Shown: positions 8,447 through 20,710, counted from the first letter of the stretch. The stretch is 64,000 bases of DNA from Hyphomicrobiales bacterium (GCA_021286855.1 JAJTBO010000008.1:62001-126000), one strand, 5' to 3'. The notes: generated from the letters alone by a model not told the origin. Made by a program: numbers and translations.

Positions 8447-9004
8447 TCACTTCACGTCGGCGGCGACCTGCAGCTTCACGATGACGTCCGGATCGTCGAC
8501 CTTGCCGTTCGCCTCCTTCGGCCCCTTCTTGATCTGGTCGACGAACTCCATGCCGGAGACGACCTCGCCGAAGGCGGTGTAGTTGCCGTTGAGGAACGAA
8601 CCGTCGGCGAACATGATGAAGAACTGCGAGTTGGCCGAATTCGGATCGGAGGCGCGGGCCATGCCGAGCGTGCCGCGCTCGAAGGGCATCGGATTGAACT
8701 CGGCGCGCAGGTTCGGCAGGTCGGAGCCGCCGGTGCCGTCGCCCTTGGGGTCGCCGGTCTGGGCCATGAAGCCGGCGATGACGCGGTGGAACTTGAGACC
8801 GTCGTAGAAGCCGCGCCGGGCGAGCGTCTTGATCCGCTCGACATGCTTGGGCGCAACGTCGGGACGCAGGCGGATCACCACCTTGCCGGACTTCAGCGTC
8901 AGGATCAGATGGTTCTCACGGTCGTCGGCGGCCGGACCGGCGGCGCGGGCGAGGCCGACGGCGGGCAGCGACGCGAGGGCGGCGAGCAGGGTTCTGCGGA
9001 GCAA
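8447..9004 (-). CDS. Exported cyclophilin-type peptidyl-prolyl cis-trans isomerase
   Basis: Catalyses proline isomerisation during folding, here in the periplasm. About 185 residues with an N-terminal signal (LLRRTLLAALASLPAVGLARA) and then a full cyclophilin domain: FYDGLKFHRVIAGFMAQTGDP (catalytic Arg in FHRV), NSQFFIMFAD and GNYTAFGEVVSGM. No ATG fits; I use TTG at 9004, which has AAAGGA upstream and begins the signal peptide. Follows coaD by 50 bases on the same strand, after gyrA, an order I associate with Rhizobiales. Confidence 0.9.
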   Translation of the reverse strand: MLRRTLLAALASLPAVGLARAAGPAADDRENHLILTLKSGKVVIRLRPDVAPKHVERIKTLARRGFYDGLKFHRVIAGFMAQTGDPKGDGTGGSDLPNLRAEFNPMPFERGTLGMARASDPNSANSQFFIMFADGSFLNGNYTAFGEVVSGMEFVDQIKKGPKEANGKVDDPDVIVKLQVAADVK

Positions 9005-9054
9005 GGGACACGTCCTTTCCAGGCGGGCCGGGCCGGAGGGCGCCGGCGAAACGG

Positions 9055-9555
9055 TCAGGCGGAGGCGGGAAGGCGCGCGGCGAGACGCCGCGCGACGCCC
9101 GCCGGCACGAAGGAGGCGACGTCGCCGCCCATCGCCGCGATCTGGCGCACCAGAGTGGCGGTGATGTGACGGACCGACGGCGAGGCGGGCAGGAACACGG
9201 TGCGGACGTTCGGCGCCATTGCGCCGTTCATGCCGGCCATCTGCATCTCGTAGTCGAGGTCGGTGCCGTCGCGCAGGCCCCGCACGATCGCCGAGGCGCC
9301 GACGCGGCGGGCGGCGTCGACCACCAGATCGGAGAAGGCGATCACTTCGACGCGGGCCGGATCGACGCCGAGCCCGACGACCGTCTCGGCGATCATCTCG
9401 ACGCGCTCTTCGAAGGTGAACAGCGGCTTCTTGGCCGGGTGGACGCCGATCGCGACGATCACTCGGTCGGCGAGATCGAGCGCCTGGGCGAGCACGTCGA
9501 CATGGCCGTTGGTGACCGGATCGAAGGAACCGGAATAGAGCGCCGTTCTCGCCAT
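9055..9555 (-). CDS. coaD: Phosphopantetheine adenylyltransferase
   Basis: Fourth step of coenzyme A synthesis: transfers AMP from ATP to 4'-phosphopantetheine. The 166-residue length is typical. The nucleotidyltransferase motif [15 protein letters not shown] lies at the N-terminus (TNGH is the family's T/HxGH box), followed by the substrate Lys in HPAKKPLF, the [12 protein letters not shown] segment and a C-terminal [10 protein letters not shown] in place of the usual ISSTLVRE. It starts with ATG 9555. Transcribed in the same direction as gyrA, but a 622-base structured gap intervenes, so it probably has its own promoter. Confidence 0.97.
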   Translation of the reverse strand: MARTALYSGSFDPVTNGHVDVLAQALDLADRVIVAIGVHPAKKPLFTFEERVEMIAETVVGLGVDPARVEVIAFSDLVVDAARRVGASAIVRGLRDGTDLDYEMQMAGMNGAMAPNVRTVFLPASPSVRHITATLVRQIAAMGGDVASFVPAGVARRLAARLPASA

Positions 9556-9962
9556 CTCGCCTCTCGTCTCCCTTCGCCGCGCCGGTCTTCGGTCGCGCGG
9601 ATCGTCGGAGACTGTTTAAGGCCAATCCGCGAGCGGCTCAACGCGCGACGAAGGTCGGAGCCTCCCAGCGCGCTTTGTTGCTTCGTGGCGACGCCACGCA
9701 ACACGATTGTCCCGCGGCGCAAAACTGCACACACGTCCCTATCCTAACTTCGCAAATGTCGAAGCGGACGCGCTCCTCTCGTCGACTTCGGTCGGCGAAG
9801 CGATCGCGAAACGGTCTCTCCCCCTGGACCCGGCCTTCGAACGACCGTCGCGCCTCTCCTCCGGACGAGATGGTCGGCGTTCCGATCGGAACCATGAATT
9901 CTCGGCGCCGTTCGACCCACGGCTCCAGCGATTAAGCGGCCTGCCATCCGGCCGCCACCTAG

Positions 9963-9993
9963 GAGGGCGTGTTCTCCCGACGAGCACGCCCTC
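9963..9993 (+). terminator. Hairpin followed by T-run, plus-strand terminator shape
   Basis: Stem GAGGGCGTG (9963-9971) with CACGCCCTC (9985-9993), then TCTTTTGTTTT. As a plus-strand element this is the classic terminator form, yet no plus-strand gene precedes it. A second copy of the hairpin without the T-run lies at 10060-10091. Confidence 0.6.
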
Positions 9994-10059
9994 TCTTTTG
10001 TTTTCGGCCGACGGCCGGCTCGGGACTGCGCGGCGCCTCCCACCGGCGACGCGTAGAGG

Positions 10060-10091
10060 GAGGGCGTGTTCTCCCGACACGACACGCCCTC
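10060..10091. repeat. Second copy of the 9963-9993 hairpin
   Basis: GAGGGCGTG (10060-10068) pairs with CACGCCCTC (10083-10091). The first 19 bases are identical to those of the unit at 9963 and the loop differs by a few bases (ACGA instead of GAG). The two units are direct repeats 97 bases apart. Confidence 0.75.
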
Positions 10092-10105
10092 CCGCCTCCT
10101 CCGAT

Positions 10106-10146
10106 ACGAAGACGGCCCGCTCGTGGTGCGAGCGGGCCGTCTTCGT
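10106..10146 (-). terminator. gyrA terminator
   Basis: An 18-bp perfect stem, 10106-10123 with 10129-10146, loop TGGTG, placed 31 bases beyond the gyrA stop codon. On the minus strand the T-run is poor (CGTATCGG follows), while the opposite side has TTTCC, so it may work in both directions. Confidence 0.7.
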
Positions 10147-10177
10147 TTCCGTGGGTGGGAAGAGCGAGGGCGACGCC

Positions 10178-12919
10178 TCAGACGTCGCCGCCCTCGACAC
10201 CTTCGCCGCCCTCGACGCTTTCGGCGTTCTCCTCCTCGCGGATCCGTTCGACGGAGACGACCCGTTCGGCCTCCGCCGTGTCGAACACGATGACGCCCTG
10301 GGTGGAGCGGCCGGCGATGCGGATGCCGTCGACCGGACAGCGAATGAGCTGGCCGCCGTCGGTGACCAACATGATCTGATCGGCGTGTTCGACGGGGAAG
10401 GAGGCGACGAGCTCGCCGTTGCGCGGGCCCGTCGACATGGCGACGATGCCCTTGCCGCCGCGGCCGGTGGTCCGATACTCGAAGGACGAGCTGCGCTTGC
10501 CGTAGCCGTTTTCCGACACGGTGAGGACGAACTGCTCGGCCGCCGACATCGCCGCGTAACGCTCGGTGTCGAGCTGGCCGGCGCCGTCGGTCGGCTCCTC
10601 GTCGGTTCCGGCTTCCGCTTCGATCTCGCCGCGCATCAGCCGCGATTGCTTCAGATAGAGCGAGCGAACGTCGGCGTCGGCCTCGAAGTGGCGCAGGATC
10701 GCCATCGAGATGACGCGGTCGTCGTCGCCGAGCGCGATGCCGCGCACGCCCATCGAATCGCGACCCTTGAAGACGCGGACGTCCGGCACGGGGAAGCGGA
10801 TGCACTGGCCGAGCGCCGTCGTCAGCAGGACGTCGTCGGTTTCGGTGCAGGTCTCGACCCCGACGATGCCTTCGCCCTCTTCGAGCTTCATGGCGATCTT
10901 GCCGTTGCGGTTGACCTGGGTGAAGTCGGAGAGCGCGTTGCGCCGGACGGTGCCGCCGGTGGTTGCGAACATCACGTCGAACTTCGCCCAATCGGCCTCG
11001 TCCTCGGGCAGGGGCAGGATCGAGGTGATGCGCTCGCCCTCCTCCAACGGGAAGAGATTGACCAGCGCCTTGCCGCGCGCCTGCGGCGCCGCCAGCGGCA
11101 GACGCCAGATCTTGGTCTTGTAGACCTGACCGCGCGAGGAGAAAAACAGGATCGGCGCATGCGTCGAGGCGACGAACAGCCGAACCACGAAATCCTCGTC
11201 CTTGGTCGCCATGCCGGAGCGGCCCTTGCCGCCGCGGCGCTGCGCCCGGTAGGTCGACAGCGGGACGCGCTTGATCCAGCCGGCGTGGGTGACGGTGACG
11301 ACCATGTCCTCGCGGGCGATCAGGTCCTCGTCGTCGACCTCGCCGTCGAGATCGAGGATCTCGGTGCGGCGCGGCGTGGCGAACTCGGCCTTCACTTCGG
11401 CGAGCTCGGTCTTGACGATCGCCAGGATGCGCTCGCGCGAGGCGAGGATCTCGAGATAGTCGGCGATCTCGCGGGCGAGCTTCTCCAATTCCTCGGCGAT
11501 CTCGTCGCGGCCGAGCGCGGTGAGGCGCTGCAGACGCAGATCGAGGATGGCGCGGGCCTGTTCCTCGGAGAGCCGATAGGTGCCGTCTTCGGCGACGACG
11601 TGGCGCGGATCGGCGATCAGCGCGATCAGCGGGGCCATGTCGCGGGCCGGCCAGGCGCGCTCCATCAGTTGGGCGCGGGCGGTCGCGGGATCCGGCGCGG
11701 CGCGGATGAGACGGATCACCTCGTCGATGTTGGCCACCGCGATGGCGAGGCCGACGAGGACGTGGGCGCGATCGCGCGCCTTGGCGAGCAGATAGCGGGT
11801 GCGTCGGCCGATCACCTCCTCGCGGAAGGCGACGAAGGCGGTCAGCATGTCCTTCAGGTTCAACAGCTGCGGCCGGCCGGCGTTGAGCGCCACCATGTTG
11901 GCGCCGAAGCTCGTCTGCAGCTGGGTGAAGCGGTAGAGCTGGTTCAGCACGACGTCGGCCATGGCGTCGCGCCGCAGCTCGATGACGACGCGGTAGCCCT
12001 CGCGATCGCTCTCGTCGCGGACTTCGGCAATGCCCTCGATCTTCTTCTCGCGGACCAGCTCGCCGATGCGCTCGACCATCGAGGCCTTGTTGACCTGATA
12101 GGGGATCTCGGTGACGACCAGGGCCTCGCGGCCGCCGCGCACCGTCTCGGTCGTCACACGGCCGCGCATGGTGATCGAGCCGCGGCCGGTCGTATAGGCG
12201 GACCGGATGCCGGCGCGGCCGAGGATGATCGCGCCGGTCGGGAAGTCCGGCCCCGGCATGATCTCGATCAGATCCTCGACGGTCATCTCGGGGCGATCGA
12301 TGACGGCGATCGCCGCGTCGATCACCTCGCCGAGATTGTGCGGCGGGATGTTGGTGGCCATGCCGACGGCGATGCCGCCGGCGCCGTTGACCAGGAGATT
12401 GGGGAAACGGGCCGGCAGAACCACCGGCTCGCGCTCGGTGTTGTCGTAGTTGGCCTGGAAGTCGACGGTGTCCTCGTCGATGTTCTCGAGCAGCTTGTGG
12501 GCCGGCTTGGCGAGGCGGACTTCGGTATATCGCATGGCCGCGGCGCTGTCGCCGTCGACCGAACCGAAGTTGCCCTGGCCGTCGACCAGCTGCATGCGCA
12601 TCGAGAAGTCCTGCGCCATGCGCACCAGCGCGTCGTAGACCGCCTGATCGCCGTGCGGATGGTACTTACCGATGACGTCGCCGACGACGCGGGCCGACTT
12701 GCGATAGGCCTTGTTCCAATCGTAGCCGTTCTCGTGCATCGAGAAGAGAATGCGTCGATGCACGGGCTTCAGGCCGTCGCGGACGTCGGGCAGCGCGCGG
12801 CTGACGATCACGCTCATGGCGTAGTCGAGATAGCTGCGCCGCATCTCGTCGGCGATGGAGATCGGCTTGATGTCGGAGGCTTCGTCGCCTCCCCGGGTGG
12901 TGTCGTCGCGGCCGGACAA
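10178..12919 (-). CDS. gyrA: DNA gyrase subunit A
   Basis: Breaks and rejoins DNA in the ATP-driven negative supercoiling reaction with GyrB. The 913-residue protein has the N-terminal winged-helix/tower domain with catalytic Tyr131 in AAMRYTEVR, and a C-terminal beta-propeller carrying the GyrA box ([10 protein letters not shown]). In the quinolone-determining region, position 92, equivalent to E. coli Ser83, is Gln ([10 protein letters not shown]), while the Asp equivalent to Asp87 is kept (Asp96). The start codon is TTG at 12919, with GGGAAG upstream. The acidic C-terminal tail ([17 protein letters not shown]) is of the kind that tunes supercoiling activity in other GyrA proteins. Confidence 0.98.
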   Translation of the reverse strand: MSGRDDTTRGGDEASDIKPISIADEMRRSYLDYAMSVIVSRALPDVRDGLKPVHRRILFSMHENGYDWNKAYRKSARVVGDVIGKYHPHGDQAVYDALVRMAQDFSMRMQLVDGQGNFGSVDGDSAAAMRYTEVRLAKPAHKLLENIDEDTVDFQANYDNTEREPVVLPARFPNLLVNGAGGIAVGMATNIPPHNLGEVIDAAIAVIDRPEMTVEDLIEIMPGPDFPTGAIILGRAGIRSAYTTGRGSITMRGRVTTETVRGGREALVVTEIPYQVNKASMVERIGELVREKKIEGIAEVRDESDREGYRVVIELRRDAMADVVLNQLYRFTQLQTSFGANMVALNAGRPQLLNLKDMLTAFVAFREEVIGRRTRYLLAKARDRAHVLVGLAIAVANIDEVIRLIRAAPDPATARAQLMERAWPARDMAPLIALIADPRHVVAEDGTYRLSEEQARAILDLRLQRLTALGRDEIAEELEKLAREIADYLEILASRERILAIVKTELAEVKAEFATPRRTEILDLDGEVDDEDLIAREDMVVTVTHAGWIKRVPLSTYRAQRRGGKGRSGMATKDEDFVVRLFVASTHAPILFFSSRGQVYKTKIWRLPLAAPQARGKALVNLFPLEEGERITSILPLPEDEADWAKFDVMFATTGGTVRRNALSDFTQVNRNGKIAMKLEEGEGIVGVETCTETDDVLLTTALGQCIRFPVPDVRVFKGRDSMGVRGIALGDDDRVISMAILRHFEADADVRSLYLKQSRLMRGEIEAEAGTDEEPTDGAGQLDTERYAAMSAAEQFVLTVSENGYGKRSSSFEYRTTGRGGKGIVAMSTGPRNGELVASFPVEHADQIMLVTDGGQLIRCPVDGIRIAGRSTQGVIVFDTAEAERVVSVERIREEENAESVEGGEGVEGGDV

Positions 12920-13001
12920 AGGCTTCCCTTTTCTTCAGCGAAGGCGTCGCTCGCTCATTCGGTCTGATTAGACGATTCCGCTCGAAAACGCCAATCGAAG
13001 C

Positions 13002-13025
13002 GCCGATTTTCCAAGGGAAATCGGC
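13002..13025. promoter_or_regulatory. Palindrome upstream of gyrA
   Basis: GCCGATTT (13002-13009) and AAATCGGC (13018-13025) form a perfect 8-bp inverted repeat with an 8-base loop, 83 bases upstream of the gyrA start in the divergent gap toward the MarC gene. Operator or leader hairpin; no protein can be named. Confidence 0.4.
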
Positions 13026-13153
13026 ATTTCTCGGGCGCTCGGGGAGAGCCGGCGAACGGCGCGGCGGACGCCGCTCCCCGCCGCCTCGTCCCGGGGCGAC
13101 CGGGCGGCTCAGGCGTGGTAGAGATCTCGCTCGCCGCCCTCGGGACGCCGCCG

Positions 13154-13777
13154 ATGCTCGACTATCTCCTGGAAGCCTTCGTCACGCTGTTCGTCACCGT
13201 CGACCCGCTCGGGCTCGCGCCGCTGTTCATCGGCCTCACCGGCGGAATGAGCGCCGCGGACCGCCGCCACGTCGCGCTGAGGGCGACGGGAATCGCCACC
13301 GCGATCCTCGTCGCGTTCGCCCTCTTCGGCGGCAAGCTCCTGATGCTCATGGGCATTTCTCTGCCGGCCTTCCGCATCGCCGGCGGTCTGCTGCTGTTCT
13401 CGACGGCGTTTCAGATGGTGTTTTCGCAAAAGGAGCCGCGCGACAAGTCCGACGCCGACCGCGCCGTGACGCTCGATCACATTCGCGACATCGCCGCCTT
13501 TCCGCTGGCGATCCCGTTGCTCGCCGGCCCCGGCGCGATCTCCGCCGCGATCCTGGCCGCCTCCAAGGCGCCCTCGGTCCCCGCCTACGGCGCCTTCGTC
13601 GGGCTGATCATCCTGGTGATGGCGATCAGTCTCGTCGTCTTCCTCGCCGCCGGGCCGATCGATCGACGGATCGGCGAGACCGGCCGCATCGTCGTCGGCC
13701 GGCTGCTCGGCCTGCTTCTGGCGGCGCTGGCGGTGCAGTTCGTCGCCGACGGCGTCAAGGCGATCCTGGCCGGCTGA
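13154..13777 (+). CDS. MarC-family integral membrane protein
   Basis: A 207-residue inner-membrane protein with about six hydrophobic helices. Family features are TVDPLGLAPLFIGLT in the first helix loop, ISLPAFRIAGGLLLF, and the paired motif IPLLAGPGAISAAI. MarC proteins were once tied to multiple antibiotic resistance but their function is not established, so none is claimed. I place the start at ATG 13154 (MLDYLLEAF), directly before the first helix; a GTG at 13115 would add 13 residues. Divergent from gyrA and convergent with ssb. Confidence 0.88.
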   Translation: MLDYLLEAFVTLFVTVDPLGLAPLFIGLTGGMSAADRRHVALRATGIATAILVAFALFGGKLLMLMGISLPAFRIAGGLLLFSTAFQMVFSQKEPRDKSDADRAVTLDHIRDIAAFPLAIPLLAGPGAISAAILAASKAPSVPAYGAFVGLIILVMAISLVVFLAAGPIDRRIGETGRIVVGRLLGLLLAALAVQFVADGVKAILAG

Positions 13778-13878
13778 GACGAGAGCGGATCACGGTTCGC
13801 CCGGCGCGGGCGGACACTCCGCCGAGCCTCGGTCGGCGGGCGCGCCGCCGGTCGACCACGCCGCGATCCGAGCGTCGC

Positions 13879-14460
13879 TCAGAACGGGATTTCGTCGTCC
13901 ATGTCGGAGGCCGGCGGCGGGTTGTAGCCGCCCGAGCGACCGCCGCTCGCGCCGCCGGCCGCACCGGAGCCGCCCGCGCGACCGCCGTAGCCGCCCGAAG
14001 CGCCGCCGCGACCGCCGGCCGAGCGGCCGCCGCCGTAACCACCGGACGCTCCCCCGAAGTCGTCGCCGCCGCCGAAGTCGTCGCCACCGGGCGCGCCGCT
14101 GCGTCCGCCGGGGCTGTCGAGCATCGTCAGGGTCGAGTTGAAGCCCTGCAGCACCACTTCCGTCGAGTAACGCTTCTGGCCCTGCTGGTCTTCCCACTCG
14201 CGGGTCTGAAGCTGACCCTCGAGATAGACCTTCATGCCCTTCTTCAGATACTGCTCGCAGACCTTGGCGAGGCCTTCGTTGAAGATCACCACGCGGTGCC
14301 ACTCGGTCTTCTCGCGACGCTCGCCGGAATTGCGGTCGCGCCAGGTCTCGGACGTGGCGATGCGCAGGTTGACGATCGGACGGCCGTCCTGGGTGCGGCG
14401 GATCTCCGGATCGGCGCCGAGATTGCCGACGAGAATGACCTTGTTGACGCTTCCGGACAT
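13879..14460 (-). CDS. ssb: Single-stranded DNA-binding protein
   Basis: Coats single-stranded DNA during replication, repair and recombination. An OB-fold (residues 1-115: [57 protein letters not shown]) is followed by a 70-residue Gly/Ser/Ala-rich linker and the acidic tip DMDDEIPF that recruits partner proteins. 193 residues, slightly longer than E. coli SSB because of the linker. Divergent from uvrA with a shared SOS box between them, so likely LexA-controlled. Confidence 0.97.
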   Translation of the reverse strand: MSGSVNKVILVGNLGADPEIRRTQDGRPIVNLRIATSETWRDRNSGERREKTEWHRVVIFNEGLAKVCEQYLKKGMKVYLEGQLQTREWEDQQGQKRYSTEVVLQGFNSTLTMLDSPGGRSGAPGGDDFGGGDDFGGASGGYGGGRSAGGRGGASGGYGGRAGGSGAAGGASGGRSGGYNPPPASDMDDEIPF

Positions 14461-14839
14461 CGTTCACCTCCTCGACCGCAGCGACGCGCGGTCGTCTCCC
14501 CAACCACGACGCCCGCGCGCGCGGTCCGTCGCTCGACGCCGATCGACGTCCTCGTACTTCCTCTAGCGCGTCCCGGCCCGCCGAGCGACCGCCGCCGGCG
14601 CGCATGGCGGATGCAGCGGCGGTTTTCCACAGCCGTCGCGCCCCTCCCCTCGCCCCGGCGGCGACGAGCGAAGCCCGGCGGCTGTAAAATGTCGACACGA
14701 GCCGATAGGATCGAACCTTGCTTTTGTTCCTGTTGTGTTCTAGCAAGACGACACGACGGGGGCAAGGTGGAATCGACGACCTGGCGCGAGGGGGCGATCG
14801 GGTCGACGGGTAGAGCCGGACGCCGGCGCAGGAGACGTG
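14461..14839. other. Divergent ssb-uvrA control region
   Basis: About 380 bases with no gene. The stretch 14680-14760 is clearly richer in A/T than its surroundings and contains the SOS box at 14726-14740 just upstream of uvrA. The part next to ssb has no clear promoter by eye. Confidence 0.6.
14726..14740. promoter_or_regulatory. Alphaproteobacterial SOS box (LexA operator)
   Basis: GTTC (14726-14729), seven bases, GTTC (14737-14740): an exact match to the direct-repeat LexA site described for alphaproteobacteria such as Rhizobium and Rhodobacter. It lies about 100 bases upstream of the uvrA start and 266 upstream of ssb, both classical SOS genes. Confidence 0.8.
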
Positions 14840-17836
<2,997 letters not shown>

Positions 17837-18092
17837 CCGCGGCGAGCCGGATCGGCGGACATCGCGCGATGTCGTGCCCGTGGTTACGCCCTCCCCCGCC
17901 GGCGCCGGCGGCGTCATGCCTGCGGTACGGCGGCGCGGCCGGGCGAGCCCCCCCGGATCGGGATCACGGCGCCCGGCCGTGCTCCGATCGAGATGCGTCC
18001 GAATGATCCGGCGCCTGCCGCGATCGAACGACGCGGCAAGGCCGAGCCGCCGAGACTCGCCGACGACACCCCAGACATTTCAGCATATCTGC

Positions 18093-18162
18093 AAAATGCA
18101 TCCATGCATTTTCGCATGATCGGCATGCGAACTCCGCTCTTATTGGGACAGGGAAACTGTCC
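18093..18162. repeat. Palindromes in an A/T-rich patch
   Basis: AAAATGCAT (18093-18101) with ATGCATTTT (18104-18112), 9 bp perfect with a 2-base spacer; a short GCATG/CATGC pair just after it; and GGACAG (18146-18151) with CTGTCC (18157-18162), loop GGAAA. The base composition differs strongly from the flanks. Confidence 0.6.
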
Positions 18163-18383
18163 TATCAAAGAGGGGTCGAAGGGACGCGCCGAGCCGTATC
18201 CGTACGGTCGCTTCCTTCCGACGACGACATTCGTCTCCCATACGGATCCCCGCACCTCCTCCCTCGCGGCGATCCGGTCGCCGAACGAGCTCTCCTCCCT
18301 GCTCGGATCGGTCTCTCGAGCGCCCGCCGGCTCCTCCTCCCTCCGGCGGGCGTCTCGTTTCCAAGCTCCCGCACGAACGAAAA

Positions 18384-18406
18384 CCGCCCGACCGAAGGTC
18401 GAGCGG
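18384..18406 (-). terminator. Terminator of the lipoprotein gene
   Basis: A 10-bp stem with one mismatch (18384-18393 with 18397-18406, loop GAA), read on the minus strand and followed by TTTTCGTTCG, 25 bases beyond the stop of the 18432-19139 gene. Confidence 0.65.
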
Positions 18407-18431
18407 CGGCTTCGTTCGGCGAGAGATCGGC

Positions 18432-19139
18432 TCAGGAGGTCGGATCGACGTAGGCGAGCGAGTACCAGGTCTCGAGCGTCATCACGTCGATCGGATCGCC
18501 GCTGTCGCGCATCCAGCTGTCGGCGATCCAGTCGACGCCGGTGGTGCGATCGGTCATCACGGCGGTAGCGTGAGCATAGAGGAAGGCGCCCCGCGATTCC
18601 GGCCGGCGGACATGGTGATGCTTCAGGTAGCCCTTGCGCTCGAGATAGACGAGCAGGGTCGTCGTGTTGGTCGCCTCGTCGAGACAGTCGGTCTGGCCCA
18701 GTTGATGGGAATGGGCGTTGTCGGATCCGCGAACGTCGGGCGGGCCGCCGAGCTGCGGCGCGGCGAGCTTCTCCCACCACTGATCGGCGAGGTCGACGGC
18801 ATGGCGCTCGGCCTCGGGCGAACCGCCGTTCTTGGCGAAGATCGCGGCGACCTGCGCCTCTTCGTCCGGCCCGATGGCGATCGGCGTCTTGAATTCGCAC
18901 CCGTAGCCGTGGCAGTAGGGCAGCCGGTCGCGAACCGGAAGGGCGGCGCCGCGCTCGGCGTACCACTGCACCACGCCGGCATCGAGCCGGAAGGTGTGGC
19001 CGCGCGGCAGAGAGCCGGTGACCGTGTCGTCGGTCTCCTCGACCAACGACATCTTCTGCGACGCTTCGTCCGGCCCGCTCTTGCAGGCGGCCAGGGCGAG
19101 GAAGAGAGCCAGCGGCAACGACGTCCGGAAGGCGCGCAT
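18432..19139 (-). CDS. Lipoprotein with a possible transglutaminase-like Cys-His-Asp core
   Basis: A 235-residue lipoprotein: signal and lipobox LALAAC with Cys19 as the lipidated residue. The mature part has Cys76 and Cys81 (a YCHGYGCEF segment) and a C-terminal half in which Cys152 (QTDCLDEATNTT), His190 (LYAHATAV) and Asp207 (WIADSWM) occur in the order and surroundings seen in transglutaminase-like/papain-fold enzymes. That reading is my inference from pattern only; it looks like a conserved hypothetical protein of alphaproteobacteria. ATG 19139 has GGGAG upstream; the frame to 19160 is rejected. Divergent from trmFO. Confidence 0.75.
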   Translation of the reverse strand: MRAFRTSLPLALFLALAACKSGPDEASQKMSLVEETDDTVTGSLPRGHTFRLDAGVVQWYAERGAALPVRDRLPYCHGYGCEFKTPIAIGPDEEAQVAAIFAKNGGSPEAERHAVDLADQWWEKLAAPQLGGPPDVRGSDNAHSHQLGQTDCLDEATNTTTLLVYLERKGYLKHHHVRRPESRGAFLYAHATAVMTDRTTGVDWIADSWMRDSGDPIDVMTLETWYSLAYVDPTS

Positions 19140-19282
19140 CGGAACTCCCATTCGAATCACGACTTCGAATCAACGAATTTCGACGACCCATTACGATGAT
19201 TTTTCTCGACGGTTGAACAGGCAATATTTGCCGAGCAAGACGACGACAGGTATCGGACTGCCTCAGGAGACCGTAGGCCATC

Positions 19283-20710
19283 ATGACGACGACGAATTCT
19301 CTCCCCGCGCCGGTCCATGTGATCGGCGGCGGCCTCGCCGGAACCGAAGCCGCCTGGGCGCTGGCCGAACGCGGCGTGCCGACGATCCTGCACGAGATGC
19401 GGCCGGTCAGGAGCACGGAGGCGCATGCGACCGACCGGCTCGGCGAGTTGGTCTGCTCCAATTCGCTGCGCTCGGACGACGGCGAAACCAACGCGGTCGG
19501 GGTGCTGCACGCCGAGCTCAGAGCCTGCGGCTCGATCGTGATGCGGGCGGCCGGCGCCCATCAGGTGCCGGCCGGCGGCGCGCTGGCGGTCGATCGCGAA
19601 GCCTTCGCCCAAGCGATCACCGCGGCGCTCGAGGCGCATCCGCTGATCGAGATCCGGCGCGAGGAGATCGCCGGCCTGCCCGATCCGGCCTGGGACAACG
19701 TGATCGTCGCCTCGGGTCCGCTGACTTCGCCGGCGCTCGCCGAGGCGATCCTCGGCCTCACCGAGGAGAGCGGCCTCGCCTTCTTCGACGCGATCGCGCC
19801 GATCGTCCATGCCGACAGCATCGACATGGGCGTCGTCTGGCGGCAGTCGCGCTACGACAAGGCGGGACCGGGCGGCACCGGCGCGGACTATCTCAACTGT
19901 CCGATGGACAAGGAGCAGTACGAAGCCTTCGTCGACGCGCTGCTGACCGGCGACAAGGTCTCGTTCAAGGAGTGGGAGGCCTCGACGCCCTATTTCGACG
20001 GCTGCCTGCCGGTCGAGGTGATGGCGGAACGCGGCCGCGAGACGCTCCGGCACGGGCCGATGAAGCCGGTCGGGCTGACCAACGCGCATCGGCCGGACGT
20101 GAAGCCCTACGCCATCGTCCAGCTCCGCCAGGACAACGCCTTCGGCACGCTGTGGAACCTGGTCGGCTTCCAGACCAAGCTGAAACATGCCGAACAGGTC
20201 CGAGTGTTCCGGATGATCCCCGGGCTCGAGCGGGCCGAGTTCGCCCGGCTCGGCGGGCTCCATCGCAACACCTATCTCAATTCGCCGAAACTGCTCGACG
20301 CGACCCTGCGGCTGAAGGGCCAGCCGCGGCTGAGGTTCGCCGGGCAGATCACCGGCTGCGAGGGCTATGTCGAGAGCGCGGCGATTGGCCATCTCGCCGG
20401 CCGTTTCGCCGCCGCCGAGCGGCTCGGGCGGGCCCCGATCGCGCCGCCGGCGACGACCGCGATGGGCGCGCTCCTCGGCCACGTCACCGGCGGCCATCTC
20501 GCCGAGACGGCGGAGGAGGCCTCCGCCGGCCGGCCGCGGGCCTTCCAGCCGATGAACGTCAACTTCGGCCTGTTCCCGCCGATCGAAGCGCCGAAGACCA
20601 AGGACGGGCGTCGCCTGCGCGGCACGGAGAAGACGCTCGAGAAGAAACGGGCGATGGCGGCGCGGGCGCGAGCCGATCTCGCCGCCTGGAACGCGGCCGA
20701 GACGGTCTGA
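19283..20710 (+). CDS. trmFO: Folate-dependent tRNA (uracil-54) methyltransferase TrmFO
   Basis: Flavoprotein that makes ribothymidine-54 in tRNA using methylene-tetrahydrofolate and NAD(P)H. 475 residues. The FAD-binding motif [19 protein letters not shown] is at residues 12-30, followed by the family blocks [36 protein letters not shown] and a C-terminal [19 protein letters not shown]. GidA-like folate enzyme lineage, distinct from the SAM-dependent TrmA. ATG 19283. The gene ends 12 bases before the convergent 20723-21670 gene. Confidence 0.97.
   Translation: MTTTNSLPAPVHVIGGGLAGTEAAWALAERGVPTILHEMRPVRSTEAHATDRLGELVCSNSLRSDDGETNAVGVLHAELRACGSIVMRAAGAHQVPAGGALAVDREAFAQAITAALEAHPLIEIRREEIAGLPDPAWDNVIVASGPLTSPALAEAILGLTEESGLAFFDAIAPIVHADSIDMGVVWRQSRYDKAGPGGTGADYLNCPMDKEQYEAFVDALLTGDKVSFKEWEASTPYFDGCLPVEVMAERGRETLRHGPMKPVGLTNAHRPDVKPYAIVQLRQDNAFGTLWNLVGFQTKLKHAEQVRVFRMIPGLERAEFARLGGLHRNTYLNSPKLLDATLRLKGQPRLRFAGQITGCEGYVESAAIGHLAGRFAAAERLGRAPIAPPATTAMGALLGHVTGGHLAETAEEASAGRPRAFQPMNVNFGLFPPIEAPKTKDGRRLRGTEKTLEKKRAMAARARADLAAWNAAETV

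Larger units (their letters stand above)
9556..10177. other. Hairpin-rich gap between gyrA and coaD
   Basis: 622 bases with no supportable gene. Going leftwards from gyrA it holds an 18-bp terminator hairpin (10106-10146), two nearly identical hairpins (10060-10091 and 9963-9993), a short GCGGCC/GGCCGC hairpin (9936-9955) and a CGTGGC/GCCACG palindrome (9684-9698). The open frames crossing it are low-complexity translations of these repeats. It could hold a small RNA or the coaD leader; nothing identifies it. Confidence 0.6.
17837..18431. other. Long non-coding gap after uvrA
   Basis: 595 bases without a supportable gene. It begins with a perfect 16-bp palindrome (GACATCGCGCGATGTC, 17858-17873) that may end uvrA transcription, continues with a GC-rich part, and contains a sharply A/T-richer patch at 18070-18175 with palindromes. 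From 18176 it is CTCC-rich low-complexity sequence, ending in the lipoprotein terminator. Open frames here show no recognisable protein and no plausible start. Confidence 0.6.

Noticed and set aside
9963-10091. The two identical hairpins as a minimal CRISPR array
   Set aside because: Only two units, no cas genes in 64 kb, and the intervening 66 bases do not have the usual spacer length. Dispersed hairpin repeats explain it better.
9744-10200. Open frames on both strands in the gyrA-coaD gap as small genes
   Set aside because: They translate hairpins and low-complexity DNA, and cross the gyrA terminator.
17914-19491. A 525-residue open frame covering the uvrA-lipoprotein gap
   Set aside because: It runs through the lipoprotein gene in another frame, its translation is Arg-rich and without motif, and no ribosome binding site is present at its start.
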